Numbered from the stretch's first letter, positions 33,293 to 41,881 are shown. The stretch is DNA of 64,000 nucleotides from Mycolicibacterium sphagni (GCF_002250655.1 NZ_NOZR01000012.1:1-64000); one strand, 5' to 3'. The notes: generated by a model from the sequence alone, not told the origin. Numbers and translations are program-made.

Positions 33293-34075
33293 ATGCTGGC
33301 TCAGGTGAGTGGCGCGACGTTCGGTGACCTACTGCGAGACTGGCGGCGCCGCCGTCGGCTCAGCCAGCTCGATCTGGCGTTGGCAGCCGACGTGTCGGCC
33401 CGGCACGTCAGCTTCGTCGAGAGCGGGCGGTCGACGCCGAGCCGTGCCATGGTGCTGCGGTTGGCTGATGCCCTGACGGTGCCGCCCCGCGAGCAGAATC
33501 ACTTGCTGCTCGCTGCCGGATTGGCGCCGGCCTATGCCGAACGCGCCGTCGAGGATCCCGGGATGGCGGCGGTGCGCGCCGGCATCGACCGGGTGCTGGC
33601 CGCCTACGATCCGTACCCGTGTCTGGCGGTGAACCGCAACTGGGATGTGGTGCAGGCGAACCCGGGCACTGCGACGATGCTCGACGGGGTCGCGCAGTAC
33701 CTGCTCGAGTCGCCCAACGCGCTGCGGATTGCGCTGCACCCCGACGGCCTGGCGCCGCGGATCCGCAACCTCGGGCAATGGCGACACCATCTGCTGAGCC
33801 GGCTGCGGCGAGAGGCGGGGGCGAGCGGTTCGGCCGAACTGCTGGCCGAGCTCGAGTCCTATCCCGGTGGCGAGGACGGTGCGAGGGATCTCGGCGGCGT
33901 CGCGGTGCCGCTGGAGCTCTACCGGCTCGACGGGGTACTGCTGAGCTTCATCTCGATGGTGACAACGTTCGGGACGGCCCTTGACCTGACTGCTGCGGAG
34001 CTGAGTATCGAGGCATTCCTACCCGCCGACGAATCTACCGCCGAGGCGTTGAGGCTCCCGCTGGCGCCGGTGTAG
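33293..34075 (+). CDS. XRE/MmyB-type helix-turn-helix regulator
   Basis: 260 aa. The N-terminal XRE domain (residues ~8-65) reads FGDLLRDWRRRRRLSQLDLALAADVSARHVSFVESGRS, with the DNA-recognition helix. The rest is the MmyB-like ligand-binding region of this family (PYPCLAVNRNWDVVQANPGT, a PAS-like segment), which may bind a fatty acid or other lipid-like ligand in related proteins. The gene's stop TAG is the first three bases of a KstR-type operator for the CYP125-family P450 downstream. Divergent from the small membrane protein. Confidence 0.85.
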   Translation: MLAQVSGATFGDLLRDWRRRRRLSQLDLALAADVSARHVSFVESGRSTPSRAMVLRLADALTVPPREQNHLLLAAGLAPAYAERAVEDPGMAAVRAGIDRVLAAYDPYPCLAVNRNWDVVQANPGTATMLDGVAQYLLESPNALRIALHPDGLAPRIRNLGQWRHHLLSRLRREAGASGSAELLAELESYPGGEDGARDLGGVAVPLELYRLDGVLLSFISMVTTFGTALDLTAAELSIEAFLPADESTAEALRLPLAPV

Positions 34076-34086
34076 AACACGTTTCA
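34073..34086. promoter_or_regulatory. KstR-type operator (TAGAACACGTTTCA)
   Basis: Perfect match to TnnAACnnGTTnnA. It begins with the stop codon of the XRE gene and lies 96 bp before the CYP125-family start at 34183. Confidence 0.72.
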
Positions 34087-34182
34087 GTTGCGAGTTTCCC
34101 GAAGCCGGTAGCAAGGCCTCCGTGCGTGGTGTAGGCATGGATCACCGGGCACTAGATGACGTCATATGGAGGTGCGCTGTAC

Positions 34183-35430
34183 ATGCCCAGCCCTAACCTG
34201 CCCCCTGGTTTCGACTTCACCGATCCGGATCTGAACAACGAGCGGCTGCCCGTCGAGGAACTCGCCGAGCTGCGTCGTACCGAGCCGATCTGGTGGAACG
34301 AGCAACCGAGAAATGTCGGCGGCTTCGACGACGACGGGTACTGGGTCGTCAGCAAGCACAGGGACGTCAAGGAGATCTCGCGGCGCAGCGACGTCTTCTC
34401 CAGCCTGGAGAACACCGCCCTGCCCCGCTACCCGGACAATGCGGCTGTGTCACACAAGGACACCGGCCAGTTCATCCTGCTGAACATGGACGCGCCGCGG
34501 CACACCCATTTGCGCCAGATCGTCTCGCGGGCGTTCACCCCGCGGGCTATCGAGACGTTGCGCGCGGATCTGGCCGAGCGAGCCCAGGCGATTGCCAAGG
34601 CCGCCGCCGCGGAGGGTTCCGGCGACTTCGTCGAACAGGTCTCCTGCGAGCTGCCCCTGCAGGCGATCGCCGACCTCATGGGGGTCCCGCAGGACGAGCG
34701 CAAGAAGCTCTTCGACTGGTCCAATCAGATGGTCGGCGAAGCGGACCCCGAGTTCGCCCGCAACGACCCACAGGGCGCCGCCGGCGAGCTGATCATGTAC
34801 GGCATGCAGATGGCCGCCGACCGGACTGCCAACCCCGGCGACGATCTGGTGACCAAGCTGGTGCAGGCCGATGTCGACGGGCACAAGCTCTCCGACGACG
34901 AGTTCGGCTTCTTCGTCATTTTGTTGGCGGTCGCCGGCAACGAGACCACCCGCAACTCGATCACCCACGGCATGACGGCCTTCACCGATTTCCCGGACCA
35001 GTGGGAGCTGTACAAAGCGCAGCGCCCGAAGACCGCGGTCGACGAGATCGTCCGGTGGGCCACCCCCGTCACGTCATTCCAGCGCACCGCCCTGGAAGAC
35101 ACCGAGCTCAGTGGGGTCACGATCAAGAAGGGCCAGCGGGTGGTGATGTCCTACCGATCGGCAAACTTCGACGAAGAGGTCTTCGAGGATCCGTTCAGCT
35201 TCAACATCTTTCGCGACCCCAATCCGCATGTCGGCTTCGGCGGTACCGGTGCTCACTACTGCCTCGGCGCCAACCTGGCCAGGATGACGATCGATCTCAT
35301 GTTCAACGCGATCGCCGACCACATGCCGGATCTGACCGCGCTGGCCAAACCGGAGCGGTTGCGGTCGGGCTGGCTCAATGGCATCAAGCACTGGCAGGTC
35401 GACTACACCGGAGCCAGCGCCGGCGCGTAG
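34183..35430 (+). CDS. cyp125: CYP125-family steroid C26/C27 monooxygenase
   Basis: 415 aa from ATG 34183, chosen over ATG 34156 because GGAGGT at 34168-34173 precedes it by 9 nt. The N-terminus PSPNLPPGFDFTDP and stretches such as FVEQVSCELPLQAIADLMGVP, LSDDEFGFFVILLAVAGNETTRNSITHGM, and the heme loop GFGGTGAHYCLGANLARMTIDLMFN, and the ending RLRSGWLNGIKHWQVDYTG, are recognisably those of CYP125A1 of M. tuberculosis, which oxidises the cholesterol side chain at C26/C27. It may be one of several CYP125 paralogues as in other environmental mycobacteria. The KstR-type site upstream fits sterol induction. It lacks the ~17-residue N-terminal extension of CYP125A1. Confidence 0.93.
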   Translation: MPSPNLPPGFDFTDPDLNNERLPVEELAELRRTEPIWWNEQPRNVGGFDDDGYWVVSKHRDVKEISRRSDVFSSLENTALPRYPDNAAVSHKDTGQFILLNMDAPRHTHLRQIVSRAFTPRAIETLRADLAERAQAIAKAAAAEGSGDFVEQVSCELPLQAIADLMGVPQDERKKLFDWSNQMVGEADPEFARNDPQGAAGELIMYGMQMAADRTANPGDDLVTKLVQADVDGHKLSDDEFGFFVILLAVAGNETTRNSITHGMTAFTDFPDQWELYKAQRPKTAVDEIVRWATPVTSFQRTALEDTELSGVTIKKGQRVVMSYRSANFDEEVFEDPFSFNIFRDPNPHVGFGGTGAHYCLGANLARMTIDLMFNAIADHMPDLTALAKPERLRSGWLNGIKHWQVDYTGASAGA

Positions 35431-35452
35431 GAGCCGTCGATACAGTCGAGGT

Positions 35453-35998
35453 GTGACGGATACCGGCTGGACACTGACTGCCTCCGAAGGCGAACTGCAG
35501 ATACTCACCGGGGTGGCGGGTCCGGCCGCCATGATGGGCCACCGGCTTACCATTGCCATGGCATCGTGGCGCGCCGACGTGCAGTGGCGTGGCAAGCAGC
35601 CCACCGCGGCGGAGCTGGTGGTCGACGTCGACTCGCTGCAGGTGGTCAAGGGTGAGGGTGGCGTCACGCCCCTGACCGGGCCGGAGAAGGGTGTGGTGCG
35701 GTCCAACGCCTTGAAAGCGTTGGAAGTCAAGAAGTTCCCGCAGATCACGTTCACTGCCACCGACATCACCAAGGCCATCGGCGGCTACCGGCTGGATGGC
35801 ACTGTCAACATCCACGGCACGTCGCGGCCACAGACGGTCGACCTGGCGGTCGAAGATACCGGCGGCGTGTGGGTGCTGACCGCTTCAGCGCCGGTGCGCC
35901 AGACGCAGTTCGGGATCAAGCCGTATTCCTTGTTCGTGGGATCGCTGAAGGTGGCCGACGAAGTGAACATTCGGTTCACGGCGCGCTACCCGAAGTAG
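35453..35998 (+). CDS. YceI-family lipid-binding protein
   Basis: 181 aa from GTG 35453, 22 bp after the P450 stop, so the two may be co-transcribed. YceI features: the closing GIKPYSLFVGSLKVADEVNIRFTARYP, the core strands KFPQITFTATDI and YRLDGTVNIHGTSRPQTVDL. The lipocalin-like barrel binds isoprenoid or other long-chain lipids in characterised members. No signal peptide, so it is probably cytosolic here. A role in handling the lipid substrate or product of the CYP125-family enzyme is a reasonable inference only. Confidence 0.85.
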   Translation: MTDTGWTLTASEGELQILTGVAGPAAMMGHRLTIAMASWRADVQWRGKQPTAAELVVDVDSLQVVKGEGGVTPLTGPEKGVVRSNALKALEVKKFPQITFTATDITKAIGGYRLDGTVNIHGTSRPQTVDLAVEDTGGVWVLTASAPVRQTQFGIKPYSLFVGSLKVADEVNIRFTARYPK

Positions 35999-36037
35999 CC
36001 GCTGTGCGGTCGATTGCCGGCCGGGTGCCCACGGAAT

Positions 36038-36048
36038 TGGTCTGACCA
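36038..36048. promoter_or_regulatory. GntR/FadR-type operator (TGGTCTGACCA)
   Basis: A perfect TGGTC-T-GACCA palindrome, matching the TGGTnnnACCA form bound by FadR-subfamily GntR regulators, 36 bp before the GntR start at 36085, so probably autoregulatory. Confidence 0.6.
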
Positions 36049-36084
36049 CTTGACCTCTGCCCTCTGCGTGGGCATGGTGGGGAC

Positions 36085-36807
36085 ATGGCGCTGCAGCCGG
36101 TGAACCGGCGTTCCGTACCTGAAGACGTCTTCGAGCAGATCCTCGCCGATGTGCTCAGTGGTGAGATGCAGCCCGGTGAGCCGCTGCCCAGCGAGCGTCG
36201 GCTCGCCGAGGTGCTCGGCGTTTCCCGCCCTGCGGTCCGCGAGGCGCTCAAGCGGGTCGCGGCCGTCGGACTGGTCGAGGTGCGCCACGGTGACTCAACC
36301 ACCGTGCGCGACTTCCGCCGCCACGCCGGACTCGATCTGCTCCCCCAATTGCTGCTGCGCAACGGCCAACTCGACGTCTCGGTGGCCCGCAGCATCCTCG
36401 AGGCCCGCCTGCACAACGGGCCTAAGGTGGCAGAGCTGGCCGCTGCGCGTCATTCTGCGGGGCTGGGAGATCTGCTGGAGGAATCGATCGCCGCGCTGGT
36501 CGTCGCGGAAGATCCCGTCGAGCAGCAGCGGCACGCTCTGACGTTTTGGGATCACGTGGTCGACGGCGCCGACTCCATCGCATTCCGGTTGATGTTCAAC
36601 ACCTTACGGGCAGCCTACGAGCCGGCGCTGTCCGCGCTGGCCACGCTGATGGCCGCCGAAGTCGGGCAGCCGAAGGCATACCGCACGCTGGCCCGTGCGA
36701 TCGTGGCCGGCAAACCCGCAGCGGCGTCCGCCGCCGCCCGCGAGCTCCTGGAGCCCGCGACCACCGCGCTGGTTGCGGCATTGGCCGCGCTGGAGGGACA
36801 GCAATGA
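36085..36807 (+). CDS. FadR-subfamily GntR regulator
   Basis: 240 aa. N-terminal winged helix: [46 protein letters not shown], then [21 protein letters not shown]. The C-terminal FCD-type helical domain covers ~residues 90-230, with possible metal- or ligand-site residues in [21 protein letters not shown] and [11 protein letters not shown]. Its start is preceded by a TGGTnnnACCA palindrome. The stop overlaps the start of the membrane hydroxylase gene (ATGA), so the pair is one unit and the regulator may sense the hydroxylase's lipid substrate or product. Confidence 0.9.
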   Translation: MALQPVNRRSVPEDVFEQILADVLSGEMQPGEPLPSERRLAEVLGVSRPAVREALKRVAAVGLVEVRHGDSTTVRDFRRHAGLDLLPQLLLRNGQLDVSVARSILEARLHNGPKVAELAAARHSAGLGDLLEESIAALVVAEDPVEQQRHALTFWDHVVDGADSIAFRLMFNTLRAAYEPALSALATLMAAEVGQPKAYRTLARAIVAGKPAAASAAARELLEPATTALVAALAALEGQQ

Positions 36808-37493
36808 GCGCATCGACGAACGCCCGCCGCGGACTCACGCTCGCCGATGCGGCCCGGGAGTTCTGGCGGCATCCCAGCCCGTGGCTGTTCGTCATAGCGC
36901 TAACCGCAGCCGTCGTCGCCAGGATCATGATCGGTGACTGGCAGATCGGTGACGCCGTGGTGCCCTTCGCCATCGCGGCGGCGTTTCCGTTCCTGGAGTG
37001 GACTATTCACGTCTTCGTGCTGCATTGGCGCCCGCGCCGGCTAGGCCGGGTCACCCTGGACCCACTGCTCGCTCGAAAGCACCGCGAGCATCACATCGCC
37101 CCACGCGACGTGGACCTGGTGTTCATCCCGCTGCAGTCCGCGATCGGTGCCGTGGTGGCAGCGGTGGCGATCGCACTGGTGCTGTTCCCCCGCACGGGCA
37201 TGGGGTTGACGTTCCTGGTGGTGATGCTGACGTGTGGCGTGGCCTACGAATGGTGCCACTACCTGGTGCACACCGATTACAAGCCGAAAACCGTTGTCTA
37301 CCGGGTGATCTGGCGCGACCACCGGTTGCATCACTTCAAGAACGAGCACTACTGGTTCGGGGTGACCACCCCGGGCACCGCCGATCGAGTGATGCGCACC
37401 TACCCGGACCCGGCAACCATGCCGGCCTCCCCGACCGCGAAAAACCTGCACGCCATGGGCGATACGAAAAGTGCTGGTGCAGTTAGGCGTTGA
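36804..37493 (+). CDS. Fatty acid hydroxylase / sterol desaturase family membrane enzyme
   Basis: 229 aa from ATG 36804. Four hydrophobic helices and the histidine clusters of the di-iron membrane hydroxylases: [31 protein letters not shown] and [24 protein letters not shown]. Such enzymes hydroxylate or desaturate fatty acids, sterols or carotenoids in the membrane using an electron donor. A longer reading from 36546 passes through the GntR gene in another frame and was trimmed. Translationally coupled to the GntR regulator. Its end overlaps the convergent ldtA by 11 bp. Confidence 0.85.
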   Translation: MSASTNARRGLTLADAAREFWRHPSPWLFVIALTAAVVARIMIGDWQIGDAVVPFAIAAAFPFLEWTIHVFVLHWRPRRLGRVTLDPLLARKHREHHIAPRDVDLVFIPLQSAIGAVVAAVAIALVLFPRTGMGLTFLVVMLTCGVAYEWCHYLVHTDYKPKTVVYRVIWRDHRLHHFKNEHYWFGVTTPGTADRVMRTYPDPATMPASPTAKNLHAMGDTKSAGAVRR

Positions 37494-38238
37494 CGACGAC
37501 CGGGTCGCCGACGTGCACCTGATCGAAGTACCAGGCGGCGTTGTCCGGGCTCAAATTGATGCAGCCGTGGCTGACATTCGCGTTGCCCTGCGAACCCACC
37601 GACCAGGGCGCGGAGTGCACATACACCCCGCCCCAGGTGATGCGGACGGCGTCGGCCACCGTGAGCTTGTAGCCCTCGGGATCACTGAGCGGGATGCCGA
37701 TGGTCCGGGAGTCCATCACCACCGAGGCCTGCTTCTCCAGGACGTTGAAACTGCCCACCGGAGTCGGGTGCTTGGGCTTGCCCATCGATGCCGGCATCTG
37801 ACGGACCACCTGTCCGTCGATGCTGACGGTGAAGGTGTGAGCCGAGATATTGGCCACGCCAAGCACAATGGAGCCGGTGTCGAACGTCCGCGGAATGCCG
37901 CCGGCCATCATGGTGATCTCGGAGTGCGCCGGCCAGTACTGGGCCGGGACGAACTGGACCGTCTTGTCGTCCAGCCACTCGAAGCGCCCCGCGACGTTCG
38001 CCGGTGATACGACGCTGATCGACTGCTGGGCCTGCCAGCGATCCACGATCGGCTTGGTGAACATCACGGTGATCGGCTGGGCCACCCCGACGACCTGACC
38101 GTTGGTGGGCTGCACAGAAGCGACTGTCGCCCCGTCGATCGAGGGGGCGACGGAGGCCATACTGGTATGCACCGAAGCTGCCATCGCCAGCATCGCGATC
38201 CCCGCGGCGGCAAATGCTCGTCGAACTGCTCTGGCCAT
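37483..38238 (-). CDS. ldtA: L,D-transpeptidase, LdtMt1/LdtA orthologue
   Basis: 251 aa, the same length as LdtMt1 (Rv0116c). Signal/anchor at 1-30, then an immunoglobulin-like domain (SVQPTNGQVVGVAQPITVMF, WLDDKTVQFVPAQYWPAHSEI), then the YkuD catalytic domain (GVANISAHTFTVSIDGQVV) with GVYVHSAPWS (His208) and SHGCINLS (His224, Cys226), Cys226 being the nucleophile number known for LdtMt1. It makes 3-3 cross-links in peptidoglycan in the periplasm and is a carbapenem target. The start at ATG 38238 was chosen because it gives the signal peptide and family length. Convergent with the hydroxylase gene, overlapping by 11 bp. Confidence 0.95.
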   Translation of the reverse strand: MARAVRRAFAAAGIAMLAMAASVHTSMASVAPSIDGATVASVQPTNGQVVGVAQPITVMFTKPIVDRWQAQQSISVVSPANVAGRFEWLDDKTVQFVPAQYWPAHSEITMMAGGIPRTFDTGSIVLGVANISAHTFTVSIDGQVVRQMPASMGKPKHPTPVGSFNVLEKQASVVMDSRTIGIPLSDPEGYKLTVADAVRITWGGVYVHSAPWSVGSQGNANVSHGCINLSPDNAAWYFDQVHVGDPVVVNA

Positions 38239-38335
38239 GGATCCCGTCCTAGCGTGGGCGATCAGCAAAGCGCCAGTCTAAATGGTCGCCGCCGATGCGC
38301 TCGCCAAACATGCGGTGACATGCCGCAAGTGCGGG

Positions 38336-39496
38336 TTATCCGCCGTGCAACCGCTCCCAGATGCGCTCGCGCAGCGACTCCTTTGGCTGCACGGCGGGCG
38401 GGTCGGTGACGGCAGGAAGCTGCGGCGCGTCGGCGGGGGCGATTGGCACGTCGGCAGGCGGGGCCGCGGGTGGCGGCGGCACATTCATCGTCATCGCCAC
38501 CACCGGAACGTAGTCAAAGGTCGGCTTGGCTTCCGGCTGCGGGGCTGTCGAGGTCTGCGCTCCTTCGGGAGCCGTGAGCTCCTGAGGTGCCGGTGCCTCA
38601 GGCGCGGTCTCTGGTCGCAGCGCGGGCGTTTCGGCGGTGTTCACGACGTCGCGGTGCTGAACCTGGGAACCGCGATCCGGCAGCAGTTCCAGGCCCACTG
38701 CCACCGATGCCGAGGCCACGAACGCCACCACACCGCCGGCCAGTAGCACTGTGGCGCTGCGCAGTGCCTTCGATTCGCGCCGCGCCGCGACCGGCAGCGC
38801 GGGAAGGGCGAACAGTGGATCGTCGAATGCGCCGATGCCGTTCACTGAGGCCAGGGCCGCACCCCGGGCCAAGGCCAGCTCCGCCTCGGCCGGGGCGAAG
38901 ACCGGGATGCCCGCGACCTGCTCGAGGCGGCGAGCGATCGACTCGAGGCCGTCGCCCGAACCCAGCAACACCAGCCCGTCGGGCTGCCATTCGCTATTGC
39001 CCAGTAGGTCGGACAGCCAGCCGATCAGATCGTGGTCGGTCTGCAGCTCGTGACTGATGGCGGTTTGCACCGCACCTTCGTGCGCGTCGACGATCAGGGT
39101 GACGACGGCCTCGGGCTCCACCACACATACCGCGGTGACGTCGGATCCGATCACCTGCCCTATCCCGCGCGCGAACGCTTCGGTGGCTTCCGGCAGCCTG
39201 ATGGGGATCACGTTGTCGAATCCGCTGTCGGCCAGCGAGTCCAGCAGCAGCGAGGCCTCGACCGACGCGTCGTCGCTCCAGGTCACGCCGATGGACTGCA
39301 GGCGCTGACCACCCGCAATGGCTTGTGTGCGCGACAACGCCTCGGCGACGAACTCCGAAGTCGTCACGGGGCTGAACCCGCCCCGGCGTACCTCGAATGC
39401 GTCGTGGCCCTTCGTGGCGCCGTCGATTCCATCACCTTCGACTAGGACGAGTCCGACAGTGGTCGGCGTCATCGACAGCCCCAGGACGGTGTCCAA
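38336..39496 (-). CDS. DUF7159-type mycobacterial protein with ATPase-like domain and Pro-rich tail
   Basis: 386 aa from TTG 39496, chosen because a GGAG precedes it by ~8 nt and the family begins MDTVLGLSMTPTTVGLVLVEG. The first ~230 residues have the look of an actin/Hsp70-type fold (VLVEGDGIDGA, AVCVVEPEAVVTLIVDAHEG, LVLLGSGDGLESIARRLE). One hydrophobic helix follows (SATVLLAGGVVAFVASASVAVGL), then a Pro/Ala-rich external tail. It is a membrane-anchored protein of a family seen mainly in mycobacteria, with no established role. The first listed start by longest reading would be GTG 39505, which overlaps the ribosome binding site. Confidence 0.75.
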   Translation of the reverse strand: MDTVLGLSMTPTTVGLVLVEGDGIDGATKGHDAFEVRRGGFSPVTTSEFVAEALSRTQAIAGGQRLQSIGVTWSDDASVEASLLLDSLADSGFDNVIPIRLPEATEAFARGIGQVIGSDVTAVCVVEPEAVVTLIVDAHEGAVQTAISHELQTDHDLIGWLSDLLGNSEWQPDGLVLLGSGDGLESIARRLEQVAGIPVFAPAEAELALARGAALASVNGIGAFDDPLFALPALPVAARRESKALRSATVLLAGGVVAFVASASVAVGLELLPDRGSQVQHRDVVNTAETPALRPETAPEAPAPQELTAPEGAQTSTAPQPEAKPTFDYVPVVAMTMNVPPPPAAPPADVPIAPADAPQLPAVTDPPAVQPKESLRERIWERLHGG

Positions 39497-39738
39497 CTGA
39501 AGCACTCCTCTCCGGTCCTGACTTCGCCGGCGTCACGCAGCACGTACCGAGGCACAAACGCCTGGTGCGTTACTTCGCGCTGGACGCGCCGGAAGCGAAC
39601 CGGGACAGCGTGGTCGTCTTCGATCTCCGTGGAGCCTACCCGCAGTCGCCTATACCGGCGAATGAGCACCGTGGGGTCCCGCTATGGAGACGAAGTGATA
39701 ACGGTGAACACCTTCCTCCCGGCGCGGAGGTCTGGTGG

Positions 39739-40080
39739 TCAGCCCCGGTGCGGCAGCGTGGCGACCATCGGGGTGTCTATGCCGACCGGGCCGAGCTCGT
39801 AGGCGCCGCCCGGATTCCCGATCGGGGCGGCCCGGCCTGGCAGGATCTCATTGAAGAAGGCCGCGTTGTCGGCGAGGAACTTCTTTTCGCCGTCGGGCAG
39901 ATCTGCTTCGAAGTAGATGGCGTCGACCTCGCACAGGATTTTGCAGGCCCCGCACTCCACACACTCAGTGGGATTGATGTACATGGTCCGGTCGCCCTCG
40001 TAGATGCAGTCGACCGGGCATTCCTTCATGCAGGCCTTGTGTTTGATATCGACACACGCACTGCTGATCACGTAGGTCAT
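39739..40080 (-). CDS. fdxA: 7Fe ferredoxin FdxA
   Basis: 113 aa from ATG 40080. Cysteines fit the 7Fe (3Fe-4S plus 4Fe-4S) type: Cys9, Cys17 and Cys50 for one cluster and Cys21, Cys40, Cys43, Cys46 for the other, in CVDIKHKACMKECPVDC and CVECGACKILC. The tail LADNAAFFNEILPGRAAP and GPVGIDTPMVA matches mycobacterial FdxA (Rv2007c), a hypoxia-linked electron carrier in M. tuberculosis. A much longer upstream reading in this frame is antisense-like and was not used. Small gap to the DUF7159 gene. Confidence 0.92.
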   Translation of the reverse strand: MTYVISSACVDIKHKACMKECPVDCIYEGDRTMYINPTECVECGACKILCEVDAIYFEADLPDGEKKFLADNAAFFNEILPGRAAPIGNPGGAYELGPVGIDTPMVATLPHRG

Positions 40081-40166
40081 GACCGACAGCTTATGTGTGA
40101 CCAGTCGTCGCAGACACGGGCAGAAGGCCCGCGGCGCCGGGGACCAAAGTCCCGATCCGCAGGGAC

Positions 40167-40736
40167 TCAGCGGGGCAATGCGGCCGTCACGTCGACCCAT
40201 CCGGTGGTGTCGCTTCGGTGGTCGGCGGTGTCGCGGCATTCGCCGTAGATCTGCATCGTGCCCCGGTCGCCGGCGTCGGTGTTGCGGAAGTAGATGACGG
40301 TCACCCCGCTGCGGGTGAAGGTGCGGCCGCCGGGATGGCGGCTCGGTGGCATCGCCTCCGTCCACCCGTTCGCCGTCATCGCCGCCGCGATCGAGCTGAA
40401 GTACTTCGGGGTGTCCAGCACCGCGGGCACGTTGAAGTTGAGGTAGATCGCGCCTTGGTACGGCGGCTCGTCGGCGTTCTTGCACGACATCAGCAGATAG
40501 TTGGCGGTGACACCGGTGAGCTTGCCGGCGCCGGCGATCTCCCGGGCCGGAGCCAGCACCTGGAGCCGGGCCTGCTCGTCGGTCAACGGTTGCGCGACCG
40601 GATCGACGGCTGCTCCCCGAAGATCCCGAAACTGGTGCAGCGCAATAAAACTCAAGCCAAGTATCAGGCTGACGAGCAGTGCGGCCGCGATCAGCAGCAC
40701 TGCGGGTCTGGAGCGGAGGCCGGTCGCGGCAGGCAT
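40167..40736 (-). CDS. Membrane-anchored exported protein
   Basis: 189 aa from ATG 40736 (MPAATG). One N-terminal helix (PAVLLIAAALLVSLILGLSFI) anchors an exported domain of ~145 residues with two cysteines (LLMSCKNADEP, YGECRDTAD) and segments YQGAIYLNFNVPAVLDTP and SGVTVIYFRNTDAGDRG. No known function. A 20-codon ORF with a strong ribosome binding site ends 16 bp before the start, so translation may depend on it. It is upstream of fdxA on the same strand with an 86-bp gap. Confidence 0.7.
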   Translation of the reverse strand: MPAATGLRSRPAVLLIAAALLVSLILGLSFIALHQFRDLRGAAVDPVAQPLTDEQARLQVLAPAREIAGAGKLTGVTANYLLMSCKNADEPPYQGAIYLNFNVPAVLDTPKYFSSIAAAMTANGWTEAMPPSRHPGGRTFTRSGVTVIYFRNTDAGDRGTMQIYGECRDTADHRSDTTGWVDVTAALPR

Positions 40737-40752
40737 CACATCACAACGGCGT

Positions 40753-40815
40753 TCAGTTGTCGGGGTGCTGGTCGAAGAAGTGCACGCCCGGCGTCGCGGC
40801 ACCGATCGTCACCAT
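40753..40815 (-). CDS. Candidate 20-codon leader peptide
   Basis: A 20-residue ORF (starts MVTIGAATPGV, ends DQHPDN) with GAGGAG placed 5 nt before its ATG at 40815. It ends 16 bp before the start of the 189-aa membrane protein, which itself has no good ribosome binding site. A leader peptide or translational-coupling ORF fits these facts; an attenuation mechanism is not shown. The peptide has no Cys or Trp run. Confidence 0.45.
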   Translation of the reverse strand: MVTIGAATPGVHFFDQHPDN

Positions 40816-41026
40816 TGCGTCTCCTCACCGATGCCGACGACGCGCACATGTTAGCAACCGGCGAAGGACCAAAGACCCTACGAGATGTGGGCCTTGGACT
40901 CGTGACGCGACCGGCGCGCAGCCCATAGCGTCGAACACGACATCATGACGCGGCGCACGCCGGGGGATGCGTCGGAGGTGTGCCCGTTCACCCACAGGCG
41001 GTGAGGCCGAGGGCTGGCGGCGACCG

Positions 41027-41881
41027 TCAGCTCTTGGCCAGGGTGAACTGACAGATGTCGGTGTAGCCGTCGCGGAACAGTTCAGCGCAGCCCGTCAGGT
41101 ACCGCATGTAGCGGTCGTAGACTTCGCGCGACTGCAAGGCCACGGCCTCTTCTTCATTGGCTTCTAGCGCGGTGGCCCATTGGTCCAGGGTGCGCGCGTA
41201 GTGCAGCCGCAGCGGATGGACCCGGTTGACGGTGAAGCCGGCCTGGGTGGCGTGCTCTTCGACGACCGTGACCTTAGGCAGCCGACCGCCGGGGAAGATC
41301 TCGTCCATGATGAACTTGAAAAACTTCAGATGCCGCATTGTGATTGGCATTTCGCGCGCGACGAATTCTTCGTCACTCGGCTTGACGATGGTGTGCAGCA
41401 ACATCACTCCGTCGGCGGGCAGCGCCTCGTAAGCCATTGTGAAGAAGGGGTCGTAACGGTCGTATCCGAAGTGTTCGAACGCGCCGATGGATACGATCCG
41501 GTCGACCGGTTCGTCGAACTGCTCCCAGCCCTCCAGCAGTACCCGCTTGGATCGCGGGCTGTCCGATTCGTCGAAGAGTTGCTGGACGTGCAGCGCCTGA
41601 TTCTTGCTCAGGGTCAGCCCGACGACGTTGACGTCGTATTTCTCCAAGGCCCGCATCATCGTCGCACCCCAGCCGCAGCCAACGTCGAGCAGCGTCATAC
41701 CGGGCTGCAGGCCCAACTTGCCCAGCGATAGGTCGATCTTGGCGATCTGTGCTTCCTCGAGCGTCATATCCTCGCGCTCGAAATAGGCGCAGCTATAGGT
41801 CTGCGTCCTGTCGAGAAAGAGACGATAGAAGTCGTCGGACAGGTCGTAATGGTGCTGCACGTCGTCGAAGTGCGGTTCCAT
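41027..41881 (-). CDS. Mycolic acid methyltransferase (CmaA/MmaA/PcaA family)
   Basis: 284 aa from ATG 41881 (MEPHFDDVQHHYD). S-adenosylmethionine-binding LLDVGCGWGATMMRALE, substrate-region HYDLSDDFYRLFLDRTQTYSCAYF, VVGLTLSKNQALHVQQLF, and the ending YMRYLTGCAELFRDGYTDICQFTLAK are signatures of the mycobacterial cyclopropane/methoxymycolate synthases. It is likely a soluble enzyme acting on meromycolate chains bound to AcpM. Which member it is (cyclopropanation, methyl hydroxylation or other) cannot be decided by eye. The N-terminus is shorter than MmaA-type proteins by a few residues but the frame upstream (to 42028) is not family-like. Confidence 0.9.
   Translation of the reverse strand: MEPHFDDVQHHYDLSDDFYRLFLDRTQTYSCAYFEREDMTLEEAQIAKIDLSLGKLGLQPGMTLLDVGCGWGATMMRALEKYDVNVVGLTLSKNQALHVQQLFDESDSPRSKRVLLEGWEQFDEPVDRIVSIGAFEHFGYDRYDPFFTMAYEALPADGVMLLHTIVKPSDEEFVAREMPITMRHLKFFKFIMDEIFPGGRLPKVTVVEEHATQAGFTVNRVHPLRLHYARTLDQWATALEANEEEAVALQSREVYDRYMRYLTGCAELFRDGYTDICQFTLAKS

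Noticed and set aside
39739-40485. 248-codon reading that extends FdxA upstream
   Set aside because: Only the last 113 codons are ferredoxin; the extension runs through the membrane protein gene in another frame.
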